From a virus, in the IMG/VR virus record IMGVR_UViG_3300037587_000516, positions 1-64,000 of that record: 64,000 nt of DNA; one strand, given 5' to 3'. The number at the start of each line of letters is the position of its first letter. Positions within the stretch are counted from its first letter, which is position 1. Below the pieces are notes generated by a model that worked only from the letters and a program-made list of their open reading frames with translations, made no database searches and was not told where the DNA came from. Below are positions 47,595-56,887 of the stretch, in pieces. The translations under genes were made by a program, and so were the position numbers.

Positions 47595-47857
47595 AGGTGT
47601 TTAAAGGGTGGACTTGGAATATGCCAAATAATTTCACTGGCATTGTTGAAAACAATAGTGGTAATAAGCATTGGTATTTGAATGGTGAGAAGCATAGAGT
47701 TGACGGACCTGCTATTGAATATGTTGGCGGAGTTAAGGCCTGGTTTTTGAATGGTGAGCGTGTGACAGAGGAAGAGCATTATAAAAAGACAGCTTATCTT
47801 AGGACTACTCTTGGTAAGTTGATATTTAATGAGCATTTTAAACTGGAGGAAGCGTGA
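47591..47857 (+). CDS. WYLNG repeat protein, copy 22 (88 aa)
   Basis: MKVFKGW-type, one unit (EKHRVDGPAIEY), full tail FNEHFKLEEA. Ends CTGGAGGAAGC just before the GTG of the next gene. Confidence 0.8.
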   Translation: MKVFKGWTWNMPNNFTGIVENNSGNKHWYLNGEKHRVDGPAIEYVGGVKAWFLNGERVTEEEHYKKTAYLRTTLGKLIFNEHFKLEEA

Positions 47858-48297
47858 AAGACGAAGAGCTTAATCCAAAATTAAAGTCGTTTGTGGTGAA
47901 TTTGCTTCGTGCCGGAACGTTTAAATGGAAGGCAAGAAATACGGCAAAGAAGAGATACAAAGCCCAGAATGGTTTCTTTAAGAACGGCAACCCTAAGTAT
48001 GGATATTACTGTGCTAAGTGCAAGGACGTATTTAAGTCCGGAGAAGTTCAAATGGACCACCTCCACGCTGTTGTTAGCCCACTTCATGGATTTGTTGGGC
48101 TAAATACCTACGCTAATCGTATGTATTGTGACGAATGGGGGTATATATGCTTGTGTCCAGGGTGCCACAGTACCAAGACAAAAATTGAATTAGAGTTTCG
48201 CACAGCATTTCGGGCACTTAGAGCAGCTGGAGCATCAGATCCAGAGCTAGAAGCAGAATATTACAGATTTTTAAAAGAATATGAAGAAAAGACTTGA
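47854..48297 (+). CDS. HNH endonuclease-like protein (147 aa)
   Basis: GTG start in the cassette's stop. CAKCKDVFKSGEVQMDHLHAV...GFVGLNTYANRMYC...CLCPGCHSTKT has the zinc-binding Cys pairs and the DH...N...H of HNH nucleases. Known relatives occur near replication genes of podoviruses. It may be a homing or a resolvase-type enzyme. Confidence 0.78.
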   Translation: MKDEELNPKLKSFVVNLLRAGTFKWKARNTAKKRYKAQNGFFKNGNPKYGYYCAKCKDVFKSGEVQMDHLHAVVSPLHGFVGLNTYANRMYCDEWGYICLCPGCHSTKTKIELEFRTAFRALRAAGASDPELEAEYYRFLKEYEEKT

Positions 48298-48322
48298 CAA
48301 TAACAACAAACTATAGTATGAT
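48294..48322 (+). promoter_or_regulatory. sigma-70-like promoter before the 48350 gene
   Basis: TTGACA at 48294-48299 overlapping the HNH stop, 17-base spacer, TATGAT at 48317-48322. It gives the gene at 48350 its own strong promoter. Confidence 0.8.
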
Positions 48323-48349
48323 TAAATAATCAATGAAAGGAAAAAAGAT

Positions 48350-48712
48350 ATGTCAGGAGTAGGAAATTCGGGAGAAAGGAATGAAGCAATTGCTAGTGGA
48401 GTAATTGCCGCAGATGTTGCAACCGCAAGTGATGCAATTCAACTTCAACCCCAAGCCCACAATAAGTTTTTAGTAATGCAGGTTTCATCAAGAACCGACG
48501 GAACATTTATCCCTAAAGTTCAACATTCTGTTGATGGATCAGTATGGGAAGATTTAGTGGCTGGAACAGGACTAAGTGCAAACGGAATGGAAAGTATTCC
48601 GTTTCCGATTACTGGTAATTTGCCATATGTTCGTGCGGTAGTTACGTCATCAGTAACAACAACTGGAGCAACAATCGCGGCTTTCTTTGTTCACGCTAAC
48701 CCAATTAGATAA
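48350..48712 (+). CDS. putative structural or decoration-like protein (120 aa)
   Basis: ATG after AAAGGAAAAAAGAT. Ala/Ser/Thr-rich beta protein (FLVMQVSSRTDGTFIPKVQHSVDG...VVTSSVTTTGATIAAFFVHANP), looking like small phage capsid or fibre accessory proteins. Its own promoter suggests abundant expression. No family is certain, and it lies in the early-gene arm. Confidence 0.55.
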   Translation: MSGVGNSGERNEAIASGVIAADVATASDAIQLQPQAHNKFLVMQVSSRTDGTFIPKVQHSVDGSVWEDLVAGTGLSANGMESIPFPITGNLPYVRAVVTSSVTTTGATIAAFFVHANPIR

Positions 48713-48724
48713 TCAGGAGAATTA

Positions 48725-49546
48725 ATGAAAATACTATTATTTTTACTAGCGTTTATTCCGGGAATGGCGTTAGCCACCGGACCAGAACTAATTACACTAA
48801 CTGCTGAAAATACAATATCGCTTAGGGACTCAGTAAATTGGTCTAGTATATCACAACTACAATACCAACTATTACAAAAAGCGGCTAGGCTAGACGATGA
48901 CGAGCCAATTTATTTAGTATTAGACACACCAGGCGGATCTGTTTCTGCCGGTGAAATGTTTATTGAAACACTAAAAGGAGTAAAACAACCAGTCCACACT
49001 ATAGTTATATTTGCAGCATCAATGGGATTTCAGATTACCCAATCAACTGACTTCCGTCACATTCTATCAAGCGGCACATTAATGTCACATAGAGCAACCG
49101 TTGGTATTAACGGACAAATAGATGGTGAATTAGAATCTAGGTTGTCCTATTATAAAAAAGCAGTTGGTGAAATGGAAGTTAGATCGGCTAAGCGTGTTGG
49201 GATGAGCATTGTTGATTACAAAGCCAAGATTTTAAATGAATGGTGGGAAGTAGGAAAAAATGCTGTTACAAACAAGATGGCAGACAGCGTAGTTGCTGTT
49301 AAGTGCAGTGATGATTTGGTTAAGCGGGTGGTTTCTAGGAGAATTAAGTCTCTCTTTGGCAGTCGTCTTGTTATGTTTTCTGCTTGCCCATTAATCACAA
49401 CTCCAATTGCTAAAGCAAAACGAAGTCACAATAACAAACTCAATAATACCAACAATGCCCAAATGGACCTATACATGGATCGGCTGTTTTTTAATAAGCG
49501 CAGCTTTTTGAATAATTACATTAATACCGGAATGTTTAATCAGTAA
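48725..49546 (+). CDS. exported ClpP-like serine protease (273 aa)
   Basis: Signal peptide MKILLFLLAFIPGMALA, cleavage expected after Ala17. The crotonase/ClpP fold is seen in YLVLDTPGGSVSAGEMF, catalytic Ser99 in AASMGF and His122 in LMSHRA; the catalytic Asp is not certain. The last 70 residues are Asn/Lys-rich. Known: SppA- and NfeD-type members act at the membrane. Inferred: a periplasmic protease for lysis, superinfection exclusion or virion processing. Translationally coupled to a repeat cassette. Confidence 0.75.
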   Translation: MKILLFLLAFIPGMALATGPELITLTAENTISLRDSVNWSSISQLQYQLLQKAARLDDDEPIYLVLDTPGGSVSAGEMFIETLKGVKQPVHTIVIFAASMGFQITQSTDFRHILSSGTLMSHRATVGINGQIDGELESRLSYYKKAVGEMEVRSAKRVGMSIVDYKAKILNEWWEVGKNAVTNKMADSVVAVKCSDDLVKRVVSRRIKSLFGSRLVMFSACPLITTPIAKAKRSHNNKLNNTNNAQMDLYMDRLFFNKRSFLNNYINTGMFNQ

Positions 49547-49806
49547 TGGAAGTGTTTAAAGGGTGGCTTGTAGATAGACCAGATAAATTCACTGGGATTG
49601 TCGAAAGACCAGATGGTGATAAGTTTTGGTGTTTGAATGGTGGGTGGCATAGAGTGGATGGACCTGCTATTGAATGGTTCGATGGTGCTACGTATTGGTT
49701 TTTGAATGGTGTGTATATGACAGAAGAAGAGCATTATAAAAGAACAGCTTATCTTAGAACTACATTAGGTAAGCTAATATTTAAGGAACAATCGAAATTA
49801 ATATGA
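49546..49806 (+). CDS. WYLNG repeat protein, copy 23 (86 aa)
   Basis: MEVFKGW start on the last base of the previous stop. One unit (GWHRVDGPAIEW). Tail TAYLRTTLGKLIFKEQSKLI lacks the GGAGG end, so the next gene is coupled by the ATGA overlap alone. Last and rightmost copy; none occurs on the - strand arm. Confidence 0.8.
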   Translation: MEVFKGWLVDRPDKFTGIVERPDGDKFWCLNGGWHRVDGPAIEWFDGATYWFLNGVYMTEEEHYKRTAYLRTTLGKLIFKEQSKLI

Positions 49807-50213
49807 GCATCAAAGACTTAACAACAGAAGAATTATTAGAATCAGTAGGCAAAGCAAAGCCTACTGTTTTTAATTTTTCAAACGAGAATAAGAGTATTCG
49901 GGATTTTATCCAGGATCTTGGGATTGCTGACGGCAAGACTAGAGTTCCGGGACATCGTTTATATTACGAATACAGAAAGCTCTGGAGACCTACCGGAGTT
50001 AAGATCACTAAGATAGACTTCCTAAGAAGGTTCAATAGATATTTTAAAGTACAAAGAACAAAATCAACTAGATACTATATGCTTAAACGAGGTATATTCA
50101 GTTTAGATAAGGACATCATAGACAATGCCAAAAAGTTCGACGAAAGATACGAAAATAAAATCAGAAAAAAAAGAGAGCAGAAGATCAAAGGAAAAGTTCC
50201 CAGCACTGAATAA
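49803..50213 (+). CDS. hypothetical protein, possible winged-helix DNA binding (136 aa)
   Basis: The middle (RVPGHRLYYEYRKLW...ITKIDFLRRFNRYFKVQRTKSTRYYML) resembles the winged-helix regions that end D5-type helicases or bind viral DNA. Strongly basic C terminus (ENKIRKKREQKIKGK). Small-terminase-like or DNA-packaging roles are conceivable but unproven. Confidence 0.55.
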   Translation: MSIKDLTTEELLESVGKAKPTVFNFSNENKSIRDFIQDLGIADGKTRVPGHRLYYEYRKLWRPTGVKITKIDFLRRFNRYFKVQRTKSTRYYMLKRGIFSLDKDIIDNAKKFDERYENKIRKKREQKIKGKVPSTE

Positions 50214-50736
50214 GCGATATAATTTACGAATGCGTTTAGACTACATAGAGCCCGATTATGTAAATGGAGTACAGGATGAAAAGGGCAATTTAGTTATCCC
50301 GCCTTTAGATGAGGAAGCTAAGAGGTTCTTAAATCGCTATTACGAAGAAGTAATCAATGCCAATTTTCTACATGATAAAGAACTAAAAGCAATCCATAAT
50401 AAAATGAAGCCGCTTAAAAAGAAGATGCAGCTAACTTTGGATGAAGAATCCGAACTTGATTATTTACAATTTCAGTATTTTGAAAGGGCGGATGAGGTAT
50501 TACTATACGCAGATGAGGAAGATCAGCGAAAGGTGTATGGAGAAAACAATGCTCGGAATCGTTGTATTTACAACCGCAGTAAGGCAGCAGGAATGCTTGA
50601 TGGCATAAACGTTTCAACATTCAATGAAGAAAGCGAGACTAATACTGTGTGTCCAGAAAGTGGAGAGAAGCTTGCAATAGACAAACAAGAACACCAGCGT
50701 AAGTATATACTAAGAAAGAAGTCCAAGAAACTTTAG
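50125..50736 (+). CDS. hypothetical basic protein (203 aa)
   Basis: Starts 89 bases inside the previous gene, with AAGGACATC upstream; the first 30 residues are highly basic. A shorter start at 50230 (MRLDYIEPDY) avoids the overlap but has no ribosome-binding site. The body is helical and charged, with a short VCPESGEKL near the end. Last + strand gene; its end overlaps the end of the - strand gene by 27 bases. Confidence 0.55.
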   Translation: MPKSSTKDTKIKSEKKESRRSKEKFPALNKRYNLRMRLDYIEPDYVNGVQDEKGNLVIPPLDEEAKRFLNRYYEEVINANFLHDKELKAIHNKMKPLKKKMQLTLDEESELDYLQFQYFERADEVLLYADEEDQRKVYGENNARNRCIYNRSKAAGMLDGINVSTFNEESETNTVCPESGEKLAIDKQEHQRKYILRKKSKKL

Positions 50737-51048
50737 TATTGATACAATCTTGTCACTAAAAAAATACCCGCCGCCTCCAAGAGTACTGAGTGCTGTGGTC
50801 CATTTTGCTCCACCTATAACATAGGCCTTTAATCTGGCTTTGAATTCCTCTTCTTTTTCCAGGGCTTCTATTCGTGTTCTATTCTGAACAACACCTTCAA
50901 TGTGATTAGCTAAGTCTTCAGTGTTCTTCTTAACATCAGATCCCAAATCGTGTAGCATCGTAGAGTGTTCATACAAGACCTCTGTGGTCTTTTTCTGATC
51001 CTCACGAACTTCTTTGAGCAAATCAATTACTAGTTTATTATCTGACAT
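50710..51048 (-). CDS. coiled-coil membrane protein (112 aa), possible holin-like
   Basis: Coiled coil up to about residue 70 (LLKEVREDQKKTTEVLYEH), then a hydrophobic C-terminal stretch (WTTALSTLGGGGYFFSDKIVSILKFLGLL). A GGAG precedes the ATG. Last gene of the virion operon, where podoviruses often place a holin or lysis gene; that is inferred. No endolysin gene is seen beside it. Confidence 0.6.
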   Translation of the reverse strand: MSDNKLVIDLLKEVREDQKKTTEVLYEHSTMLHDLGSDVKKNTEDLANHIEGVVQNRTRIEALEKEEEFKARLKAYVIGGAKWTTALSTLGGGGYFFSDKIVSILKFLGLLS

Positions 51049-51060
51049 TATGTTCTCCGT

Positions 51061-53331
51061 TTATTTCACTTCATCTTTAGTTAAACTGTCAACCATTTCC
51101 CGAAAGGCGGGTTGTTGATATAACCCAAATAAAATTGCTTGTCTTGATCGCTCCGATGCGTTTGCTGCTTTCTTAAGAGGCTCAAGGAATATTTTGTTAG
51201 CAGCTGATTCTCCACTTTGTATTTGGCTAACTACGCTATTAATTGTCTCAGGGGATGCCTCTATAATATCTAGAGACTTATCTGCCATACTAACCTTAGA
51301 AGGAGCTTTACTAACTGACTTTGCAACTGCCTTAGCGCCTCGTACAGGGGCACCAGCAACAACGCCAATTGCATTACTCACCTTGTTTACTAAACTCGAT
51401 GCAGTACCTACTAGGGCTCTAAACGAAGCACTCTCAGGAACGTGTTCCATCGGCTGGGATAGCTGATGTAATCGCCTAAGTTCCATAATTTCAGTATTTA
51501 TAGAGTTAGCAAGTTCGGGGTCAACCTTTCTCAACTGCTTCATAATAACACTCTTGTCGGACAGTGGGTTATTATCACTGGTCCCAGAGATGAACGTAGC
51601 CAACTTTTGTTGGTTACCTATCTTATCGGTTTCAAGTTTCGCCATTTTCCTAAGCTTCAAATGCTCACTAACATTTAGTAGTGAAGTAAGCTTCTTATTT
51701 ACAGCATCAAGTGGTTGTTTGATCTCTTTAGCCGCGCCAGATAATTTGTCTTTTATTGCTACTGATGCTTGAGTTGCTGCTTCTGTAACTTCAGCTGGTA
51801 GATTATCCTTTTTAGCTATTGATGAGTATCGCTTTAGTAATCCCTGTAGCCTAGCTGCTTGCTCGGTGGAGAGACTCTCTGCGTTTAATGACGAAGGAAC
51901 ATCTGTTACAATTGCCTTAATCTGACCACTAGTTAAATCTTGTGATGATAACACTTCACGACCAGATCCCGGATCAATAGTTCTTTGTATCTTACTTGGG
52001 TTTGGTCTAACGACAGGAGCCGCTGCTATTTTCTCGCCAGTCTTTCTAAATGCAGCACCAACACCCGGTGCTATTGTTGGGATGCCTTCTACAATCCCCT
52101 CAGCTACTTCTTCTGGCACTTCACTTGCTTTAACCGCGTTTACAATTGCTTGCTTTTGAAGCTTGTGTTGGGCTTCAGCTGCGGGATCTCTTAATCCTGA
52201 TTTAATCAAATCCTTCTCAAGACGATCCATTGCCTTTTTTGTTGCAACTCCATCGCCTAAGTAATCATCAAGTACATTTAGAAACTTAGCAGCATCAGCT
52301 TGTTCTGTCTTACTATCAATAGACGAAACCAATCTCCTTGCTTTTTCCAAATCATCCCTAGTGTTTATTTTAATACCAGCTTCATCTATCTTCTGAAGTA
52401 TTGCTTTTTTGCCAGAACCAAGTGACATTAGTTTTGTGTTTAGCTCTTTGGCAAATTTGCCAGCAGCCGTTGCAATTTTCTGATTAGTTACATCGTTGTC
52501 CAGAGTAATACCTTTAACTCCAAATGAGAAACTATCAAGTGCATTTTGAATTCCGGGTACTTTTAATATAACACCCTTAACTACCTGACCTACTCCTGTT
52601 ATACCGGCTCCCATTGCAGCACCTAAAGTTCCACCAACAACAGCTTCTTTAATAGTACCAGCAACATCACCTTCAAGTAAACTAGCATCGCCCATTGCTA
52701 CACTAGAAATAGCCCCAAATTTAAGACCTTCTCTTGATGCCAGCGCAACGGATTTAGCACGTTGTGCATCTCTAAGTATTTTGTATCTACGAAAGTCATC
52801 TAATTTCTTAGCTTTTTGTGCAAGCTTGCCTGTTTTAGTAATATCAGCGACACCCTTCATGCTAGGGAGCACTTTAGCAACAGTTGCCCCAACTTTGCCC
52901 ATCTTTGCTATTGCTGCGCCAGGGATTGGAGTGGCTACTCCACCAACCAACTCCGCTGCTATAAATGCACCGGGATGAGCTTCTTGTGCTACACCTTCGC
53001 GCTCTCTTTGTCCAGCACGACCTTCTTTGTATGCTTTAAGCAGCTCTTCGCCAGACAACGTTGGACCTTCACCTGACAAACTTATATCTGTTATTGGTCC
53101 ACCAACCCCAGTAAGCCCCACAAGTCGTCCACCAGCCTCAAAAGCTCCCGCCAATTGACCACTAGCACCCAATGTAATTCCCCGTGTCGCCCCTTGCAAG
53201 ACGCTCTCCGCCACCTCTACCGCTGGCTCTGGAGAAGCGGCTAGTTCTTCGGGCGTAAACTCAGTATCATCAAACAGAGCCTCGTCATATACTGTATCTT
53301 CAAATAATGAATCGTCTAATTTATCTGCCAT
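51061..53331 (-). CDS. internal virion protein (756 aa)
   Basis: Large, Ala/Lys-rich, mainly helical. Acidic start (DDSLFEDTVYDEALFDDTEF), glycine-rich hydrophobic stretches around residues 45-80 and 205-260 (TLGAAMGAGITGVGQVV), no enzymatic motif. Size, composition and place after the transglycosylase protein fit ejected inner-core proteins that form a channel through the cell envelope. Confidence 0.65.
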   Translation of the reverse strand: MADKLDDSLFEDTVYDEALFDDTEFTPEELAASPEPAVEVAESVLQGATRGITLGASGQLAGAFEAGGRLVGLTGVGGPITDISLSGEGPTLSGEELLKAYKEGRAGQREREGVAQEAHPGAFIAAELVGGVATPIPGAAIAKMGKVGATVAKVLPSMKGVADITKTGKLAQKAKKLDDFRRYKILRDAQRAKSVALASREGLKFGAISSVAMGDASLLEGDVAGTIKEAVVGGTLGAAMGAGITGVGQVVKGVILKVPGIQNALDSFSFGVKGITLDNDVTNQKIATAAGKFAKELNTKLMSLGSGKKAILQKIDEAGIKINTRDDLEKARRLVSSIDSKTEQADAAKFLNVLDDYLGDGVATKKAMDRLEKDLIKSGLRDPAAEAQHKLQKQAIVNAVKASEVPEEVAEGIVEGIPTIAPGVGAAFRKTGEKIAAAPVVRPNPSKIQRTIDPGSGREVLSSQDLTSGQIKAIVTDVPSSLNAESLSTEQAARLQGLLKRYSSIAKKDNLPAEVTEAATQASVAIKDKLSGAAKEIKQPLDAVNKKLTSLLNVSEHLKLRKMAKLETDKIGNQQKLATFISGTSDNNPLSDKSVIMKQLRKVDPELANSINTEIMELRRLHQLSQPMEHVPESASFRALVGTASSLVNKVSNAIGVVAGAPVRGAKAVAKSVSKAPSKVSMADKSLDIIEASPETINSVVSQIQSGESAANKIFLEPLKKAANASERSRQAILFGLYQQPAFREMVDSLTKDEVK

Positions 53332-53338
53332 AATTATC

Positions 53339-55282
53339 CTATTTTACCAGTTGGTATTTACCTTTGGTTGCATTCCATTTATACTTTTTTCCATCTTTTT
53401 CAACTTCATCGCCATATGGGGCAGCTTTTTGTTGTGGTGCTTCTGGAGCATCCATTGTTGATTGAAAAAGGTCTCTCAAATCTTCATTAATGGCAACCCC
53501 TTCCTTGTCTTTACGGGTGAAGATTGGCTGTAATGTGGTATACATTTTACGTTGTGTACCAGTTAGGTTCTCTTTCCAGTAATCACGCTGGCCTATTAAC
53601 TGCTCTTCAAAGTGTTGTATAAATTCTTTGTTTAAGTATGTTTCTGGAGATCCCATTAAATACTGCTTTATTGAATTCGCATCTCCAGCAATGGTACTTG
53701 GAATTAATCCGTGAATAGCATCTCTGGTAGCTTGGTTTCCGCCTTGTAATGTAGACGCCATAACCGTAGCTAATTCTTCCGCAATCTGCTCAGAAGGTAC
53801 AAACTTACCTTTTCTAATACTTTCAATTACTCGTAGTCCATCTCTAGACAATGTTTCTCTTAGTAGAGACTTTGCGTACACTGATCTAGCACCTTTAAGT
53901 CCAGCAAGCTTTTCTGATATATCCCTAACTGCCTTTTCATCCTTCATTCGAACACCAGCTTGGTGTCTAGCATCCGTTTCTTTTCGCTTCGCTTTACTTT
54001 CTTCAATTCTAGTACGGGCTAATTCTTTTGCTGATGCTGCTTGCGCTAGTTTAAACTCAGTTGGGTTTCTATTAACTAGAAGATGCCCACGAGATTCAAC
54101 ATCATGCTCCGCCCAAGTATCAGGAACCTTTATACCAAACGCAGATTCTAAATTTGCCCTAGCTCGAACAGATGCTCCATCATCCGCATCCATTGAATAC
54201 TTACTTGCCTTCTTTTGTTTGCCTTGTAGTTGTTTCAGTAAACTAAGCTTACCTTTTAGTGCTTGTACATCTGGACCAGGAGCCATCTCATCAAGAGTCG
54301 GAGCTTTATATGTTTGAGCAGGTGCTCTAACTTCAGCACCTAGTGCAGCAGAGGCTCCACCAGCAGCGTATTGAGCGCCAAACTTAGATAACCCTTCTAC
54401 AACCTTTAGCAACACCTGTTTCTTTTTTGCTTCATTTCTGCTTTGTGATGCGTCTTTGTATTCATTTAGTATGTCTTGGTACTCTTTTTGGACATCAATG
54501 TTATCCATCTGTTTTATTGTTTTGTATGATTGAAGGTCTTGCTCATTGGCATTTACTTCAGTTAATATATCTTTATCTATATCGTCTAAGATACCATCAT
54601 CCTGCTCTTCAACTGGAGCAATTGGTTGCTCAATTGGCTGTGCTGCTGGGGCAACTGTCTGAGGCGGCTCCCTATCAAAAGGACCAAACTCATCATTGTC
54701 ATCGACGAATCCATCAACTAACCCGCCTTCTTGAAATGATGGTTGTGCAGTTGGTTGAAGAGATGATACTTCTACCGGTTGTGTAGGTTGAACAATTGGT
54801 TGCTCAACAGGAGCTTCAATAGGCTGTTCTAAAGGCTGTATTCTAGACTTTACGTTCTTCAAATAAGCATCCACAGTAGGCAAAGTCTCTTCCTTACCTA
54901 ATAGTTCTCTATTTATTGTTTTAGTAACGCCTTGATTGTGTGCTTTAATTGCCATGTCATTTAATTGATCAGGAGTTAATTGGATACCGTTCTTTTTGGC
55001 TACCCTTCTAATTCGTTGTTTGTTATCAACATACAACGCCGCCCCTGCTAGTTTATTAAAATCAGGATTCTCTAGTAGTTTAGGAAGGTCTTTCTTTTTA
55101 ACATTCTTTCCTTCCCATTTTTTAGGAAGTAATCCTTGTTTATACAATCCCCTTGCTGTTTCTTTTTGGATCTGCATAAGACCAATAGATTCCCCAGCAT
55201 CTCCTATAACAGTTGGTCTGCCACTGGATTCTTGTTGAACTATGGACTGCATTAATCTAGGATCAATATTATCATTTGCCAT
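53339..55282 (-). CDS. internal virion protein with lytic transglycosylase domain (647 aa)
   Basis: Residues 1-150 form an SLT-type domain: catalytic Glu18 in QQESSGRP, then GLMQIQKETA and a conserved AIKAHNQGV, which cuts peptidoglycan during genome entry. After about 150 comes a low-complexity Pro/Gln/Val linker, then long helices. C-terminal 15 residues are basic. Known: podovirus ejection proteins such as T7 gp16 carry this domain at the N terminus. Confidence 0.82.
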   Translation of the reverse strand: MANDNIDPRLMQSIVQQESSGRPTVIGDAGESIGLMQIQKETARGLYKQGLLPKKWEGKNVKKKDLPKLLENPDFNKLAGAALYVDNKQRIRRVAKKNGIQLTPDQLNDMAIKAHNQGVTKTINRELLGKEETLPTVDAYLKNVKSRIQPLEQPIEAPVEQPIVQPTQPVEVSSLQPTAQPSFQEGGLVDGFVDDNDEFGPFDREPPQTVAPAAQPIEQPIAPVEEQDDGILDDIDKDILTEVNANEQDLQSYKTIKQMDNIDVQKEYQDILNEYKDASQSRNEAKKKQVLLKVVEGLSKFGAQYAAGGASAALGAEVRAPAQTYKAPTLDEMAPGPDVQALKGKLSLLKQLQGKQKKASKYSMDADDGASVRARANLESAFGIKVPDTWAEHDVESRGHLLVNRNPTEFKLAQAASAKELARTRIEESKAKRKETDARHQAGVRMKDEKAVRDISEKLAGLKGARSVYAKSLLRETLSRDGLRVIESIRKGKFVPSEQIAEELATVMASTLQGGNQATRDAIHGLIPSTIAGDANSIKQYLMGSPETYLNKEFIQHFEEQLIGQRDYWKENLTGTQRKMYTTLQPIFTRKDKEGVAINEDLRDLFQSTMDAPEAPQQKAAPYGDEVEKDGKKYKWNATKGKYQLVK

Positions 55283-56886
55283 TATTTTTTCTCACCGGTT
55301 CCCATTAAAACTTCTAGCGCTTTTATTCTTGCGTTAGTGTCTTTCTGTGCTTGCTTCATTTGCTCGCCCTGCTCACTCATTTTTTTATGCTCGTCAACCA
55401 ATCCTCTAGCCAATGGCTCTTTTTTGTTAGGAACTCCGCCGTCTGCGAACGTTAAATTCTCCATAGACTGAGCTTGGTCAGCAATTCCAACTCTAACTTC
55501 TTCCGGGGCTCTTTCTCCAGGACCGCCGTAACCTTCTGCATCTAAATCAGGAAGCATAGCTGGCTCAACTATATCCTCATCCCCAAGTCCGGATAGATCT
55601 CTGTATCCCTTTAGTAACTCCATTAATCTCTGTTGTTGCTCAATGTTTAATACCATCTCACCAGAATTAACTTTTGCATCAACTCTGTCACCTTCAAAAT
55701 CATCACCAGGAACAACGTCACCTTCTAGATACCTATCTTCGTCAGGAACTGGAACTCCTCCGCCAGCGTATCCGTCTACAGCTCCGCCGTGCTCGTAACC
55801 CTCTACCGTTCCACCATCTTCATATCCAGCAACTCCACCATCTTCTGCATTAAACTCACCAATCTTGCTGTAGTCAGTAGGAGCGGGGGGCTTGTACGCC
55901 TCTGGTTGCTTAGTAGCTTTGCTACTGCCTCCACCAAATGCACCTATTAATGTACCAGCAGCGCCAGTCATTGCAGCACCCTGTTGGATTCTACCAGCAG
56001 CAGCAGCTTGTCCGGCTTCTAATGTTCTAGCAGCAGCAGTATCTTGTGCTTGTGCTGTACCAGTAATTGCAGACGCAATTGACTTTTCTTTTGCCATGCG
56101 GTTTTGTAGATCTTGCTGAATCAATGCTTGGTTATGAATTTCTTGTTGTTGTGAAGCAGCGGCTCTTTGTTGTTCAATTTGCTGCTGACTACTTAAATTA
56201 GCTCCTTCAATCTGAGCCCGCTGTGCGGCGTTAAATCTAGCAATTGCATCAGCAGATTGTGCGGTTTGAGCTTGTTCGCCAAATTCCTGACCTCTAATAC
56301 TACCGGCCATTCCAGCACCTTGTGTAATCGCCTGTAAAGCCCTCTGTTGGGCTTGTCCTGACAACTGAGCCTGTGCCATAGCTCTTCGCTCAGCTCCTGC
56401 CTGTGAGGAGCTTAGGCGCTGTGCTAGCTCCATACCACTACCACCAACACCACGTTCAGCCATACTCTGTAAGATAGACTTATCCCTAGCCTGCGCTTCT
56501 CCAGCAACACTACGTTGCATCATCATTTGTTGTGCTTTTTCTGCATCAGTTAACCCTGCCTCAGTAAACTGCTGCATGGATTCTAATGCTCCCATCTGAG
56601 CATCTTTTAGTCGGGGGTCTGCCGTAATACCTTCCATTGCCGAGGGTCCAAGGTCCCTAATCTCTTGAAGACCAACTAATTCGGGAGATTCTAGTACGAT
56701 CTTTTGTGCTTCAATCGTTGGTATCCCAACCGCCTCAAGTCTACGAATCGCCTCTTCTCTAGACGCCATTGCACTTGCGCTTTGTTGCTCTGAAAGAGCA
56801 GAAGCGTCAGCGGCATCACCACGAGCCCTACGCCCTTGTTCGACCTGATTTACTAATGCTGCACCTGCAACAACTGCCGTAGCCAT
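55282..56886 (-). CDS. internal virion or tail-associated protein (534 aa)
   Basis: Ala/Gln-rich helices (residues 1-300, with QQQIEQQRAAASQQQEIH), a glycine-rich stretch with short repeats (GGVAGYEDGGTVEGYEHGG), then VNSGEMVLNIEQQQRLMELL, common in phage core or tail-associated proteins. Overlaps the transglycosylase protein by one base. Precise function unknown. Confidence 0.65.
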   Translation of the reverse strand: MATAVVAGAALVNQVEQGRRARGDAADASALSEQQSASAMASREEAIRRLEAVGIPTIEAQKIVLESPELVGLQEIRDLGPSAMEGITADPRLKDAQMGALESMQQFTEAGLTDAEKAQQMMMQRSVAGEAQARDKSILQSMAERGVGGSGMELAQRLSSSQAGAERRAMAQAQLSGQAQQRALQAITQGAGMAGSIRGQEFGEQAQTAQSADAIARFNAAQRAQIEGANLSSQQQIEQQRAAASQQQEIHNQALIQQDLQNRMAKEKSIASAITGTAQAQDTAAARTLEAGQAAAAGRIQQGAAMTGAAGTLIGAFGGGSSKATKQPEAYKPPAPTDYSKIGEFNAEDGGVAGYEDGGTVEGYEHGGAVDGYAGGGVPVPDEDRYLEGDVVPGDDFEGDRVDAKVNSGEMVLNIEQQQRLMELLKGYRDLSGLGDEDIVEPAMLPDLDAEGYGGPGERAPEEVRVGIADQAQSMENLTFADGGVPNKKEPLARGLVDEHKKMSEQGEQMKQAQKDTNARIKALEVLMGTGEKK

Positions 56887-56887
56887 A

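Noticed and set aside
51194-52194. + strand frames within the virion arm
   Set aside because: They lie opposite the long internal virion protein, with no ribosome-binding sites and low-complexity products.
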